From Veronia nyctiphanis (GTDB lineage: Bacteria; Pseudomonadota; Gammaproteobacteria; Enterobacterales; Vibrionaceae): 36,373 bases of DNA. Below the pieces are notes generated by a model, which did not search any database, had not been told where the DNA came from, and saw only the letters and a list, made by a program, of their open reading frames with translations. Made by a program: the position numbers and the translations under genes. Positions 18,782-29,057 of the stretch are shown piece after piece. Within the stretch, counting starts at the first letter, position 1, and every line of letters starts with the position of its first letter. The DNA is taken from assembly GCF_004116385.1 (NCBI RefSeq), contig NZ_PEIB01000043.1, forward strand, positions 1 to 36,373, read 5' to 3'.

Positions 18782-21065
18782 ATGGTCGATACAATCACAT
18801 CCAGCAGCACAGTCAAAGACAAAATAAACAATGATGAAGAAAATAGAAATCCAGATAAAAACACGAAGAAAAAAAAGAGAGAACCGATAGAGAAAAACTC
18901 CGACTCTAAAGCAGAAATGGCTAAACAAAAAATGGAATTTAATGGCGAACAGTTAAAGTCTGCGATCAACGACGCACAAAAGCCAAATAAAGGATCACCT
19001 ATCGCATCTGTAAGTCCCCCACTCGAAGAAAATGGTGAAGAGTCAGTTTCAGCACCCGTTAGGCCTCTGCTAGAGCAGGATAAAGGAAATACTGAGGTTC
19101 AAAGTCAAATTCAAACTCTAAAAGTCAATTTAGAGAGACAAAAAGAAATCAAAGAAAAGCTCGAAGAAAATCAAAAGTTAAAGGAAAAGATACTTGGCAA
19201 CGCTGTAGATACATTAGACTTAGGCACTTTATCAACCTTTACTAACCCAAGTTATAACAGAAGGGTAAGAAGAAATTCAGGTACGGAAAGTGGTGAAACA
19301 GGCGAAGAGGAATTAATACGATTAAGAAAAGAAAACAAAGAACAAAGAACAAAGAGAAGAAATAAAAGCACTAAAAGATGAAATCAACAAGATTTGGGAA
19401 GCAGTTAATAATAATAAGGACGGCATCAATGATATAAGAGAAGAGTTGGGAACAATTAAAGAGCAAATAGATAGTCAACAGCAAGAGATAGATACGATTA
19501 CCTCTGACATAGAAAAATATGACGTCGAGACTAAAGAAAGATTTAAAACACTCGGAAAGCAATGGTTAGAGCAGTCCTATCGTAATGCAGTTGTCACACA
19601 GGAAGCTGTTTTTTCAGGGATGGATACATTTAAAGCAGGCGTTGCAAGCAGTGACGATTTAGGACAGCAGCTGAACCAACTAACAGCTAAAGCGCTTGCA
19701 TCCAGCTATGCAACATCACTGTCACTGACTAACGTCGCCGAAAGCAAGAATATGGCAGAGGCTTTAGGCGTGGATCAGCAAGAGATAAGCGCAACTGAAA
19801 ATAAATTTAAAGGCCAACTGGAAAACTCTGTCGATAAGGTAAAACAATCATGGGCCGATTTGTTAGAAGATACGCTAAGCAAAAAAGATGCCGCACAAAA
19901 TCGTGAGTATAACGAACAAATAATGAATGCCGTTGCTATTGCGGGAATGGCTTTAGATACCGCCATGACGGTAGGACTAACCAAATTTTTCACAACGCAG
20001 TTATTTCACAAGTATAAAGGAACATTTAGTGGCAAAGTTAATAAATCATTCACAAAATCATTGACCGATAAACAAAAAGAACTTCAATCAAAAAAAGATA
20101 AACTTACGAGTACTATTTCAGACGCGAAGAACAAAAAAGGATTGAGAAACGAAGCTGATTTTCGTAAAAATAATGATGAGGGTATTTATGAATTAAAAAC
20201 AATAACTGAGTTAAATAAAGAAATTAAAGATATTGAAAATGGAGTTCTCGAAGCCAGCACAGATGGACGGTGGAATAGGACATTGCAAGAAGGACAACTT
20301 TTTCTCGCTGCTAATCAAATCACATCTCAGGTGGGTAAATCTTTTGGCTTTAACAAAACCGTAAATGATCGTAAAAAGTTCGATAAAGATATCGATCCTG
20401 CATCAGGAAATAACCAGATTGCCGCTTCTTTTGATACGACATTGTTTGATGAAGAGGCTGGGAACAAAATTGGTATTAATCAAAATTTACCTGGCCAGCA
20501 AGCGCTCGATGACGTTTTAGCCAAAACGACGGCCAGAGTCATGGCTGACAGTCAACATACGATGGATAAAGCAGACGACTCTCCGCACCAATGGGAACGA
20601 AAGCGAGTATATGTAAAAAATTGGGAGCTTCTAAATAATGTAGGAATTGATATGGAAACTTACAATTCAATCATGGAAGAAACGGCAGATGTAAATAAAA
20701 AAAGAGATGAACAGAGGGCTGCTGCTCTACAGAATGGCGAAGAACCAACTGGACCTGATACCAGACAAATCGTTTTATATGAAAAATACGCAGGAACTTT
20801 CACAAATGCTCAGCGTGAAATTATCATTCATGATCCTGTTGTTTACGAAATACCAGAGTTTCAATATCGACTTTTAGAGAAGAAGTTTAAAGCAGAGAAC
20901 GGTGGAGTAGGAATAGGGAATATACCTCTTTACTTCTCTTCTAAAAAACCTCGTGATGACAGTGAGGAATATAATCGTAATTGGTGGCGGGAAGCAAAAA
21001 AATACCTCCCGGGGTATAAAGCAGAAAGTTTTAATGCGGGTGGGAAGGGTCGAGGTGGGTACTAA
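18782..21065 (+). CDS. A+T-rich orphan coiled-coil protein, candidate secreted protein (frameshifted)
   Basis: About 760 aa if joined; no family recognised. ATG 18782 with AGGAG 7 nt upstream. Part 1 (199 codons in the first frame) is polar and Lys/Glu/Ser-rich with no signal peptide, and leads into a coiled coil (LERQKEIKEKLEENQKLKEK). After a break between about 19340 and 19380 the other frame continues the heptad pattern (EEIKALKDEINKIWEAV ... EELGTIKEQIDSQQQEID), which argues for one protein. The shift equals one inserted base or two deletions in an A-rich stretch. Further on there is one moderately hydrophobic segment (NAVAIAGMALDTAMTVGLTK), another helical Lys-rich region, and a C-terminus ending GGKGRGGY. 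Translocator- or effector-like by composition only. It is clearly lower in G+C than neighbours, suggesting acquisition. Confidence 0.55.
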
Positions 21066-21119
21066 ATAAATAACTCAACATACTCCATTGAAAGACTTTC
21101 CTGTTTTTGCTCCCCAATA

Positions 21120-21141
21120 GAAAGCCTCAATTGAGGCTTTC
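21120..21141. terminator. Bidirectional terminator between coiled-coil gene and trhO
   Basis: Perfect 22-bp palindrome whose halves are GAAAGCCTCAA and TTGAGGCTTTC, lying between the convergent stops at 21065 and 21166. The T-run is short on both sides. Confidence 0.7.
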
Positions 21142-21165
21142 GTCATCATGAGAGCTTGTGCTAAA

Positions 21166-22143
21166 TCAGCGATTCCGCTGAGCATCCTTTTTCGCCAGCT
21201 TGTCGGCCCGCTTTTGCTGAGACACTTTTATTGCATCACCACCGACGTGCTCTTCACCGCGCAGTTTTGCCAATTGAACTTGTTTTTCACGCTCACGGAA
21301 GCGGGTCAGTTGTTCTTCTGAGTGAGTGCCAAAACATTTCGGGCAACTTACGCCCTGTTCGAACTGCTCTGATTGTTTGTCGTCTTCGGTAATCGGCAAG
21401 CGACAGGCGTTACATAACTCGTATTCACCTTTTTCAAGTTGGTGATTTACCGCAACCCGGCCATCAAACACATAGCAGTCACCTTCCCAAAGACTATTGT
21501 CTTGCTCAACGTCTTCGAGATATTTCAGAATGCCGCCCTCGAGGTGATACACCTCTTCAAAGCCCTGCTCTTTCATGTAAGCCGTGGATTTTTCACAACG
21601 AATACCGCCTGTACAGAACATAGCGACTTTTTTGTGTTTCGCCGGATCCATGTTTTCTTTCACGTAATCAGGGAACTCACGAAACGTCTCAGTGTGCGGG
21701 TTTACCGCACCTTTGAACGTCCCGAGTTCAATTTCGTAATCGTTACGGGTATCAACCACAAACACTTCCGGGTCTGAAATCAGGTCGTTCCAGTCTTTCG
21801 GTTTTACATAGGTACCGACCACATGACGCGGGTCAATACCCTCAACACCCATGGTGACGATTTCTTTTTTCAACTTGACCTTGGTGCGGTTGAACGGTTG
21901 CTCATCTGAGAAAGATTCTTTAAAGCTGATGCCAGTCAGGCGCGGTTCATTGTTGAGCCATGCCAGAAGCGTATCTATGCCATCGCGTGTTGACGCAACG
22001 GTGCCGTTGATGCCTTCATTGGCCAGCAACAGGGTTCCACGTACTTGATTCGCTTCCATCAATTCCGTTAACGGCGCGCGCAATTGTTCAAAGTTTTCCA
22101 GCTCAACAAACTTATAAAGAGCACAGACGACAAACTGACTCAC
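21166..22143 (-). CDS. trhO: tRNA uridine(34) hydroxylase TrhO (YceA, rhodanese family)
   Basis: 325 aa, full length. An N-terminal acylphosphatase-like domain ([10 protein letters not shown]) is followed by a rhodanese domain with the active-site loop [11 protein letters not shown] (C177 and C183), then a Cys pair segment ([14 protein letters not shown]) that may bind metal, and a Lys/Arg-rich tail. In E. coli TrhO (YceA) hydroxylates U34 of certain tRNAs using O2, the first step toward 5-methoxyuridine/5-carboxymethoxyuridine. The start is GTG at 22143, supported by AGGA 7 nt upstream. No frame problems. Stands alone. Confidence 0.96.
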   Translation of the reverse strand: MSQFVVCALYKFVELENFEQLRAPLTELMEANQVRGTLLLANEGINGTVASTRDGIDTLLAWLNNEPRLTGISFKESFSDEQPFNRTKVKLKKEIVTMGVEGIDPRHVVGTYVKPKDWNDLISDPEVFVVDTRNDYEIELGTFKGAVNPHTETFREFPDYVKENMDPAKHKKVAMFCTGGIRCEKSTAYMKEQGFEEVYHLEGGILKYLEDVEQDNSLWEGDCYVFDGRVAVNHQLEKGEYELCNACRLPITEDDKQSEQFEQGVSCPKCFGTHSEEQLTRFREREKQVQLAKLRGEEHVGGDAIKVSQQKRADKLAKKDAQRNR

Positions 22144-22265
22144 ACTTTTTCCTCAGATAATTAGTGTCACAATAATCGGCGTATTGTAGCGAGAGCGGCA
22201 CATGCTAACACATATAAAGAATAAGGTTTTATTCCTGCCGAAATTTAGGCCAAAAAGCACCTTAT

Positions 22266-23340
22266 TCAGGGCTTTCTGGGGGGATGCTTGTGCCCCCGTC
22301 CTCGCGGCCCGTCCCCCATTGAGAAAGAATCATCCGGTGTTCCTTTGTAACATCCCATCACCCAAGGGAAACTGTCTGTCACGTAATAGCCGTATTGTCC
22401 GTTGACTGTCATTCCATTACAAATATCCAATGACCCACTGCCCTCAACAAATTGCCAGTCACCTCGAAACTGTCCGTCATAGCGGTCACTCGCAACGCTC
22501 CCTATTCCACCCACTGGGGTGGTGTACCCTTGTTCATCTTGTCTGGTGCCTTTTTTCAGTTGGTAGCTCGATGAGGCTTTTTTGACTTTGCCATCCCGAG
22601 GGTCAAGGTAGCAACTGCCAAACACCGGAAACCCGTCGGCGGCGAAGCAATAACAGGAGAGGCCTGTTTGCCTTCACACGCCTGCACAAACAAAGCCATC
22701 GGGTTGCATGGTAGTGATATTCACCCGTGGGTTGCACATGTGCGTTGTGGATGTCAGTGCCAAAGTCATTTAGCGACGACATCGGGTCGTACCGCCAAGG
22801 GTTATCAATTTGGTCATCAAAACAGCCTATTTTCTCATTACCCAGCTGCTCGCCTTGCCCTACGCCATAACAGGCAGCAGCGAGTAAGTCGATTTTCACC
22901 CCATTGAGTAACACAACTTCCGATAACCTGAGACTGAGAGAGTTTGGTGACAATTGCGGCTGCGGTGAGGCTGTAAACTCATACTTTTTGTTCAGCTCTT
23001 TTGTATCAGTGACAAATCTTGCTGATGGGTCGTTAAAATCATGATTGGGGATAGAGTTCGATTCGAGAATACATTTGCTGCCATCAGAGGTAATGCTGAC
23101 CTTGCCAGTAATCATCATCGATCGCTGAATATCGTTGACGTTGGAGATGAAATTGCCCAAATAACGCTGACAATCTCCGCTTTGGTTGACGAGTTCCGTA
23201 TTCGTAATATCCACCATTTGGCCGTCTTCTGCTGAATCGACCGATGACGGCGCGCTTCCTCCACAACCGGATATAATAAGCACAAGCATTGGAATGATGG
23301 CAACCCGGCGTTTCAGTTGCGAACGGTTTGTTCTCTTCAT
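22266..23340 (-). CDS. YHYH-domain lipoprotein (two frameshifts)
   Basis: About 358 aa after repair. Lipoprotein signal with lipobox IISGC (Cys26), then a beta-rich region, then a YHYH domain named after the motif in PTGEYHYH. Two one-base deletions interrupt it. At ~22707, CATG(G)CAACCCG restores HYHGNPMALFVQACEG; at ~22650, ATTG(G)CTTCGCC restores VIGFAADGFPVFGSCYLD. Both are GG read as G. The C-terminal part (WQFVEGSGSLDICNG, YYVTDSFPWVMGCYKGTP) is typical of the family, whose function is not established. The extension after CYKGTPDD is basic and Gly/Pro-rich. Cell-surface or periplasmic location is inferred from the lipobox. Confidence 0.85.
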
Positions 23341-23542
23341 ACCCCGACCTCTTTGTTCAGATAGTCCAATGCCAAAACAACGCTGAGAATAGTCGACTTT
23401 GCGCCTTCGACACGGCTTACGAGAATATGAAAAAGAGTGTACACATTTATGCAGTTGCTATAGAGCGACGAAAGAAATATTCCAGGGCTTGTCTAACAAA
23501 AATGACACGTGTGATGAGCGGTGTTGATGCAAAGTATCAGGC

Positions 23543-23580
23543 AAAAAAAATGCTGGCATGGAGGACTAATCCCAGCCAGC
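23543..23580 (-). terminator. Terminator after Tyr/Gly-rich secreted protein gene
   Basis: Minus strand: GCTGGC, 17 nt, GCCAGC, then a run of eight T. It sits 20 bp past the stop at 23600. Confidence 0.8.
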
Positions 23581-23599
23581 TAAATTGACTCACAAGAAA

Positions 23600-24538
23600 T
23601 CAGTATTTCAGCTTTATGCCGTTCACATAAAGCGGGTACCTGTAGTACTGCGAGTACCACCAGTAGAAAGCATTTTCGGTCTTAACACCTACATCGTGCA
23701 CACCCGAAAAATCCCCTTTGATGACATTTATCACCAGCTCACTGCCGTGCGGTGCATAGGGAGCACCTGTTTGTGTACCAAATGTCAGTTGATTCAGTTT
23801 TCCTTTGTGATAACTGCCATACCAGCCGTAATGACGTGTCACTGTCGAGCGAGCCTCAATTCGGTTAACCATTGACAGGTCAGCACTTTGCCATGTTCCC
23901 GCTGCTGGGCCTCCCACCGAACCTGCTACTGTGTTAGCTGCGCCTACACGATAAACGGTGCCATTCCCCTGATTTGCCCACAACGTCCCATCTAGGTGTT
24001 TTGTTGAAGCATGGCCTTTATCAATGCCCAAAATCGGGCCTGAGTTCTTCAGCTTTATCGCAAAACCAGTTAACACCTCAGAATGTGCATTGTAAGGATG
24101 AGCTGCAGTGTACGTTGTTATGCTCAAGAGTTCCGAATGCTCGGGTATCAATGCTTCATACGCCAGATTGTTGCCGTAGTAATGGCCGTATGTCTGGTAA
24201 TAGGTGTAACCGTAATAGGAAAAGCCAATCACAACTTTCCGAATAATTTTCAGCGAGCCGTAGTAACCGACATACGCCTTAATACTTTTTATGTGTCCGA
24301 TGTTATAAGCGACCGACACCTGACCGCCATTTCCCCCAGCAATACTCTGGCCGCTTTGAAAACCGTGAATCAGTCTGTCAGACCGCAGCTGAAACGTTTT
24401 TTTATCGTTGATCGTTATCTCTGAACCTGTGCCGCTTGTATCACCAAAGTCTGCGGTATACACCCCTGTTCCTGCTTGTACATGACCAGACAAGAGAATC
24501 CAAGTAATGAAGGTGAACGAAGTAAAGCGCTTGAACAT
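23600..24538 (-). CDS. Secreted Tyr/Gly-rich protein, possibly lectin-like
   Basis: 312 aa from ATG 24538 (GGGGG ribosome site 5 nt upstream; signal peptide of ~22 residues ending HVQA). The frame is open to 24643, but that start would put a non-signal extension in front. The mature protein is rich in Tyr, Gly, Ser and His with segments such as VGYYGSLKIIRKVVIGFSYY. The GGNGG stretch and the pattern LNQLTFGTQTGAPYAPHG resemble the strand that carries glycine-rich turns in jacalin-type lectins, and there may be two such repeats; this is weak. No catalytic motif is visible. Monocistronic with its own terminator. Function unknown. Confidence 0.6.
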   Translation of the reverse strand: MFKRFTSFTFITWILLSGHVQAGTGVYTADFGDTSGTGSEITINDKKTFQLRSDRLIHGFQSGQSIAGGNGGQVSVAYNIGHIKSIKAYVGYYGSLKIIRKVVIGFSYYGYTYYQTYGHYYGNNLAYEALIPEHSELLSITTYTAAHPYNAHSEVLTGFAIKLKNSGPILGIDKGHASTKHLDGTLWANQGNGTVYRVGAANTVAGSVGGPAAGTWQSADLSMVNRIEARSTVTRHYGWYGSYHKGKLNQLTFGTQTGAPYAPHGSELVINVIKGDFSGVHDVGVKTENAFYWWYSQYYRYPLYVNGIKLKY

Positions 24539-25247
24539 ATTTACCCCCGAGAAATTAAAATAACCACCGACCCGGGCAAGTCCTTTTGCTGTCATCGAAT
24601 CACTTTCTGTCGGCGAGATAACTGTATGACGTTGTCGATTCACTTTTCTAGAGAAAAATCAGGGGGCTTTCTGTAAATCGCAACTCTATGAACAGATTTT
24701 AAAAATACAAACGTGTACATAATTTCAAAATTATTCAAAGAAACAAAAAGCTAAGAACAGCTTTTGGATTAGGTGCAGTTTTAGAGATTAGGTGCACATG
24801 CGAACACAAAATCTCTTTTTTAAGGCGAAAAAGTGACTCTATGTGCAGCCACTTATGGCCTTTACTTTTGGAAAACCAAAGGACTATGAAGGATAAAAAA
24901 GATTTATTTCATTATCTTAGTGTGCGAGCATTTTCCCCACCGGCCAATGAAGTAAATATTTCAGGAATGAGCTGCCTGATTACCTTTGTAAAAGTTAGGT
25001 GATCAAACTCTGATTATTGGCTTCGTTATGGCTCATAGACGCATCTCAACGATTAATGACCAAATCCAAAAACCATTAAAAAAATAGGGTCAATAGCCGC
25101 TTAATTCCAACCATGTATACAGTAAGCGCATTTATGTATCACTCAACTTCATGGTTCTAAATCTCCGAATTCGCTGTAAATCGGCACCTTGAAGTATCAT
25201 GCTAGGCAGCAAAATCGACGCTTTTTGACACGGAGTATTAAAAAAAT
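24539..25247. other. 709-bp intergenic region with operator-like repeats
   Basis: No convincing gene. It holds an inverted repeat AAAAGCT/AGCTTTT (24746-24765) next to two copies of GATTAGGTGCA (24767-24777 and 24786-24796), a possible regulatory site for the divergent secreted-protein gene. A 38-codon ORF (24886-25002, starting MKDKKDLFHYL) has AAGGA in front, but it has no recognised relative and I do not call it a gene. Confidence 0.4.
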
Positions 25248-25931
25248 ATGCACATCGAAACCCATACCGTCTCTGTGTTTTGTGGCAAAACAACACATAT
25301 CCATGGTATTGACACTGCCATCTATAAAGAAGAAACCACAGAAAAGTGTTATCTCTCTCTTACCGGGTTAGAAGGAGACGAGCAGGCCGACAAGAAACAC
25401 CACGGCGGAAAAGAGCGGGCACTTCATCAATATCCATCCGAACATTATCGCTACTGGGCAAAGATTCATGGTACCCCTGAACGCTGGAAAGCCCCCGGTA
25501 TGGGAGAGAATATAAGCTCGATGGGTATGACAGAGGAAAGCGTATGCGTCGGTGACCAGTACCAATGGGGAGATGCAATTATCGAAGTCAGCCAGCCCCG
25601 ATCACCTTGCTTTAAGCTGAACAAGCGCTGGAATGTATCTGAGTTTTCAGTCGACATGCAGTCGATAAGCCGATGTGGTTGGCTTTACCGTGTTATCAAG
25701 CCCGGTTACGTCAGTCATAAAGATGGCCTTACCCTGATTTCCCGCCCTGAAAACGCCATGTCGATAAAGGCGGTTTGCGATGTTTTCTTTGGTGACCCAC
25801 TAAACCAAGAAGGCTTACTCCAACTCAGAGAACAAAGCGCATTGTCTGCTAGCTGGATGAGTAAAGTCGAGGCCAGGCTGGCATCAGGAACGGTTGAAAA
25901 CTGGAACTTCAGATTACTCGGCCACGCATAG
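25248..25931 (+). CDS. yiiM: YiiM-type MOSC-domain protein (6-hydroxylaminopurine reductase family)
   Basis: 227 aa, close in length and motifs to E. coli YiiM: LEGDEQADKKHHGG, HQYPSEHY and the molybdenum cofactor Cys in QPRSPC (C121), followed by the C-terminal 3-alpha domain. YiiM reduces N-hydroxylated purines such as 6-N-hydroxylaminopurine, using a Moco thiolate ligand. The ATG at 25248 is the only start giving the usual N-terminus; GGAG is rather far upstream (12 nt). It is intact and shares orientation with the DNA-repair gene that follows 150 bp later, an apt neighbour since both deal with damaged bases, though no operon evidence is visible. Confidence 0.93.
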   Translation: MHIETHTVSVFCGKTTHIHGIDTAIYKEETTEKCYLSLTGLEGDEQADKKHHGGKERALHQYPSEHYRYWAKIHGTPERWKAPGMGENISSMGMTEESVCVGDQYQWGDAIIEVSQPRSPCFKLNKRWNVSEFSVDMQSISRCGWLYRVIKPGYVSHKDGLTLISRPENAMSIKAVCDVFFGDPLNQEGLLQLREQSALSASWMSKVEARLASGTVENWNFRLLGHA

Positions 25932-26083
25932 CCTTCAATACTTCTGCCTCTGGAAGCCATTGTATTTCCGGGCTCCTTTCTAGGTGTGATGCTTTTTTCG
26001 GGATATAACACGACAAGCCGCGCCAAATGACATGTCAGCAGAGCAAATACAGATAATAATTCCCGTCTGTATTTGTTCACTGA

Positions 26084-26761
26084 ATGAGAGGGATGACTTT
26101 GGATATCGTAAACATCGTCAGGGAAGAACTGGCTGGCATTGGCTACCCACATAATGTCGTTAAAACCGCGCAAGTCAGGGCCCTCTCAGCGCAGATCTTT
26201 CGCACGCTTCCGGATAAAAATATCAGCGCAGTACTCACGTTATCTGAAGCATTACTCGACATTGAAGGCTGGGCGGGCTGGGTCATTTCTTACGACTGGG
26301 CTTTCCGCGTTCGCAAACAATATACCCGTGACACCTTCTTTATTTTTGAGCGTTGGCTGAAAACCTATGTGCGTGACTGGGGCGACTGTGATGATTTTTG
26401 CACACACGCATTAGGCGAACTGATTGCACAACACAACGATCTGTATGAGCTGACCACGGCCTGGGTCGATCATGAAAACTTTGCCGTGCGACGAGCTGCG
26501 GCCGTGGTACTGATTTATCCCATCATGAAAGGTCGATACGCCGAAACGTTACCACTTAAAACAGCAGATTTGCTTTTCAGTGATGAGCATTACCTTGTTC
26601 AAAAAGGCTATGGCTGGATGCTGAAAGTCTTGTCGAAGAAAGAGCCAGATACTGTGATCAACTATTTGGAGAGCCACTATCAAGAGATGCCCAGAACAGC
26701 ATTCCGCTACGCCATGGAAAAGCTCGATAAAAACACACGCCGTCGATTAATGGCTCTGTAA
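26084..26761 (+). CDS. DNA alkylation repair protein (AlkC/AlkD-like HEAT-repeat glycosylase)
   Basis: 225 aa, almost entirely alpha-helical with repeated helical pairs, matching the HEAT-like fold of the AlkD family (PF08713). Conserved features include SAQIFRTLPDK, the WVISYDWAFRV segment with aromatic residues, and VDHENFAVRRAAAVVLIYPIMKG, where Asp/Arg positions contact the alkylated base and backbone in AlkD. It removes positively charged alkylpurines from DNA. Start uncertain: ATG 26084 and 26093 lack a proper ribosome site, while AGAGGG (26087-26092) is correctly placed for TTG 26099. The upstream ATG is kept. C-terminus KNTRRRLMAL is basic. Confidence 0.85.
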   Translation: MRGMTLDIVNIVREELAGIGYPHNVVKTAQVRALSAQIFRTLPDKNISAVLTLSEALLDIEGWAGWVISYDWAFRVRKQYTRDTFFIFERWLKTYVRDWGDCDDFCTHALGELIAQHNDLYELTTAWVDHENFAVRRAAAVVLIYPIMKGRYAETLPLKTADLLFSDEHYLVQKGYGWMLKVLSKKEPDTVINYLESHYQEMPRTAFRYAMEKLDKNTRRRLMAL

Positions 26762-27036
26762 AATAGTTTCACTGATTTTAACGCGCTAACGCTGAAACAG
26801 CCGAAAGCTCCCCAAGGTCCCGAAAAGGATTCTGCCCTCTCTCGCTTTCGATTGATCTGAAGCAACCTGTCCAACACTTTTTTATGGCGCACAAGCGTTG
26901 ATGCTTTAAACATTTCGACGAGAAAACAGCCAAACAGTCTCAGAAAGATAGCATTCGGGCAACAAAACCATACAATAAGAAAGGTTTTTAGTTAAAAATC
27001 ACTCTCGTCAAAACTCATAACAAGAAATAACTCAAC

Positions 27037-27417
27037 ATGCTTAATAAAACGATTAAAGAAACAGATACATTTACCGCTCAACTTTCTTATCTGTTAATGC
27101 TATTTGGTTGCGCCAGTCTGGGAATTTTGAGTGTTGCCAGTGTCATCCTTGCACATATGAAACGAAAAGAAGCCATTGCTGCAGGCGATACATTTTTGGC
27201 CGATCACTTCCGCTACATTCAGCGTACATTCTGGTTCGGCTTGGGGTTTGCCTGCATTAACACATTGCTGGCCCCATTAGGTATCGGTGTGGTGACGTTC
27301 GCATTGACTATTATTTGGGTGGTTTATCGCTCAATTTATGGGCTGCTTCGCTACATGAAAGCAAGCCTGCTTACGATCTTGCCGCCGCTTAGAGCCATAT
27401 TTAAGCACCGCAACTGA
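27037..27417 (+). CDS. Small integral membrane protein (DUF4870-like)
   Basis: 126 aa with three to four hydrophobic helices (about 15-40, 66-82 and 84-102), separated by a basic/acidic loop KRKEAIAAGDTFLADHFRYIQRTFW. The HFR..IRTFW pattern is characteristic of a widespread family of small inner-membrane proteins of unknown role. The start ATG has only a weak purine-rich site. Monocistronic in appearance; the hairpin downstream serves the convergent lipoprotein gene. Function unknown. Confidence 0.7.
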   Translation: MLNKTIKETDTFTAQLSYLLMLFGCASLGILSVASVILAHMKRKEAIAAGDTFLADHFRYIQRTFWFGLGFACINTLLAPLGIGVVTFALTIIWVVYRSIYGLLRYMKASLLTILPPLRAIFKHRN

Positions 27418-27495
27418 GTCTTGGGTTAATCGGCTGGAAGATATTTTTTGGGAATCCCTCGTTACCGAAGCCAATAATCCAATCAATTAAATACA

Positions 27496-27531
27496 TAAAA
27501 AAAGAGCCGGTAGAGATTATCTACCAGCTCT
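27496..27531 (-). terminator. Terminator after TPR-like lipoprotein gene
   Basis: Minus strand: AGAGCTGGTAGA, 5 nt, TCTACCGGCTCT (one mismatch), then seven T. Lies 21 bp after the stop at 27552. Confidence 0.85.
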
Positions 27532-27551
27532 CAACATTCACCCATCGACGT

Positions 27552-28880
27552 TTACAGGCCGTAAAGCACCTTCATTTTCGGATAATCAATGCCAAATGTT
27601 TGGATGAACCAATTATCAACCATGCCATTTTTCGGCTCGACGGCCGCACAACGAAAAACACTTTCAGCAACCAACGAAGTGTTCGCTTTTCGACAGTAAC
27701 TATCACGCCATAATGTTTTCAGATCTGCACTGAAGGCACTCTTCAGTTTTTCGAGTTCTTCGCCAACTATTGAAGACTGATCAAGGAAGTTAGGTTGAAC
27801 CGGAAACAGCCCCGCTTCCGCGTAGTCTATTCCATGCCCTTGTGTCCGATTTGATTTATTTTCCGATTCTGTTTTCCATAGCTTTTGCCCATCAACCTCA
27901 CCACGGTAACCCACCTTTACGCCAAATCGCTCTTGATAGGTCGTCTCAGGGTATAAATACACGCGCTCAACCTCGACAGGCACTTTTCCATTTACGCTAT
28001 TCGGGTCAGGTCGAAGCTCTGTCACCATGTAGCGCTTCTGTCGCTGAACAGACACACTGTCACGACTGTAATCAACCGTTGCATTAAGCTCAAACTTTGC
28101 TGTCTTTTCACCAGCGCGATCGAACCAAGGGCTAGCAGTAAAGGCCGATTCCATCGCTGATTGGTAACCTTCAAGCTGACCTCTCAACCCATAATTATTG
28201 AAGGTATTCAGATTAAGGTCGGTGGTAAAAGAGATGCCGGAATAACGGCTTTCGTCAATGTTATCTAGCTCCATTGAGACAGGGGCGGACCATGCTAAAC
28301 AATATTTCTCAACAAACGAGGTGTAATAAAAATCTTGCCCACTCCCCTCCTTACCAAGAGCCACACACTTATCTTTACCTATCTGGGAGAGTTCTTGCTG
28401 GTAATCATCAAACGTGGAGGATAGCCTCACTGTGCCAATGAGTGTTTTAAACTGATGGTTAAACCATCGGAATTTATCCGGTTGTTTTTCATTAAGCAGA
28501 ACTTTCGCCTCGCTTTTCAGCCAATCGGTGGCGTAGCGAATCTCTTCATTTTGCGTTAGCGCCTGAGCAGCAACGGCATCTGTCCGCCACTGGCTTTGCA
28601 TCTTCAGGATTTCTTGGAGCTTTAGAGCTGCCTGAGAATAATTGGCCGCCATCCTCAACATGCGAATATCAATCAGTTGTTGATCGACGATTTTGCTGCG
28701 AGCACGTGCCAAACCTTGTTTGGCTTCAAGATCATTAGGGTCTTCCGCCACCGCTTTTTCGAAAAACGCGGCAGCTTCTGTATACAGGCCTTTTTCAAAC
28801 GCTTCGTTCCCACGTTCTACCATGCTTACACAGCCAACCAACAAAAGCGCTACAGTCAGTGCGCTCACCCTCTTCATCAT
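27552..28880 (-). CDS. Lipoprotein with N-terminal TPR-like repeat
   Basis: 442 aa. Start at ATG 28880 (MMKRVSAL), because GGAG is 6-7 nt upstream; the ATG at 28892 overlaps this site. Lipobox LLVGC (Cys17) indicates an outer- or inner-membrane lipoprotein. Residues ~20-60 form a tetratricopeptide-type unit (GNEAFEKGLYTEAAAFFEKAVAEDPNDLEA) followed by long helices. The C-terminal two thirds contain alternating strands, several paired Cys (KDKC...KYC, YCRK...FRCAA) and no known catalytic motif. I recognise no family for that part. It is a complete frame with its own terminator. A periplasmic scaffold role is plausible but not shown. Confidence 0.75.
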   Translation of the reverse strand: MMKRVSALTVALLLVGCVSMVERGNEAFEKGLYTEAAAFFEKAVAEDPNDLEAKQGLARARSKIVDQQLIDIRMLRMAANYSQAALKLQEILKMQSQWRTDAVAAQALTQNEEIRYATDWLKSEAKVLLNEKQPDKFRWFNHQFKTLIGTVRLSSTFDDYQQELSQIGKDKCVALGKEGSGQDFYYTSFVEKYCLAWSAPVSMELDNIDESRYSGISFTTDLNLNTFNNYGLRGQLEGYQSAMESAFTASPWFDRAGEKTAKFELNATVDYSRDSVSVQRQKRYMVTELRPDPNSVNGKVPVEVERVYLYPETTYQERFGVKVGYRGEVDGQKLWKTESENKSNRTQGHGIDYAEAGLFPVQPNFLDQSSIVGEELEKLKSAFSADLKTLWRDSYCRKANTSLVAESVFRCAAVEPKNGMVDNWFIQTFGIDYPKMKVLYGL

Positions 28881-29057
28881 TTTTTGCTCCATCGCAGACG
28901 CGACCCGCGCCAGTAATCATATATATGCGTATAAGATAACAGAGCTATATCTGCTTTCACGCAAGACCGCTTATTTTCGTGAGCCACAAGGTTCCGCGAC
29001 CAAAATACTTAACACTGACAATTATCATCACTTGTCGTCAAACGAAGGCTGAATGGA

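Noticed and set aside
24886-25002. 38-codon ORF beginning MKDKKDLFHYL with AAGGA upstream
   Set aside because: No homologue recognised and no supporting context; a short ORF in 700 bp of A+T-rich DNA is expected by chance.
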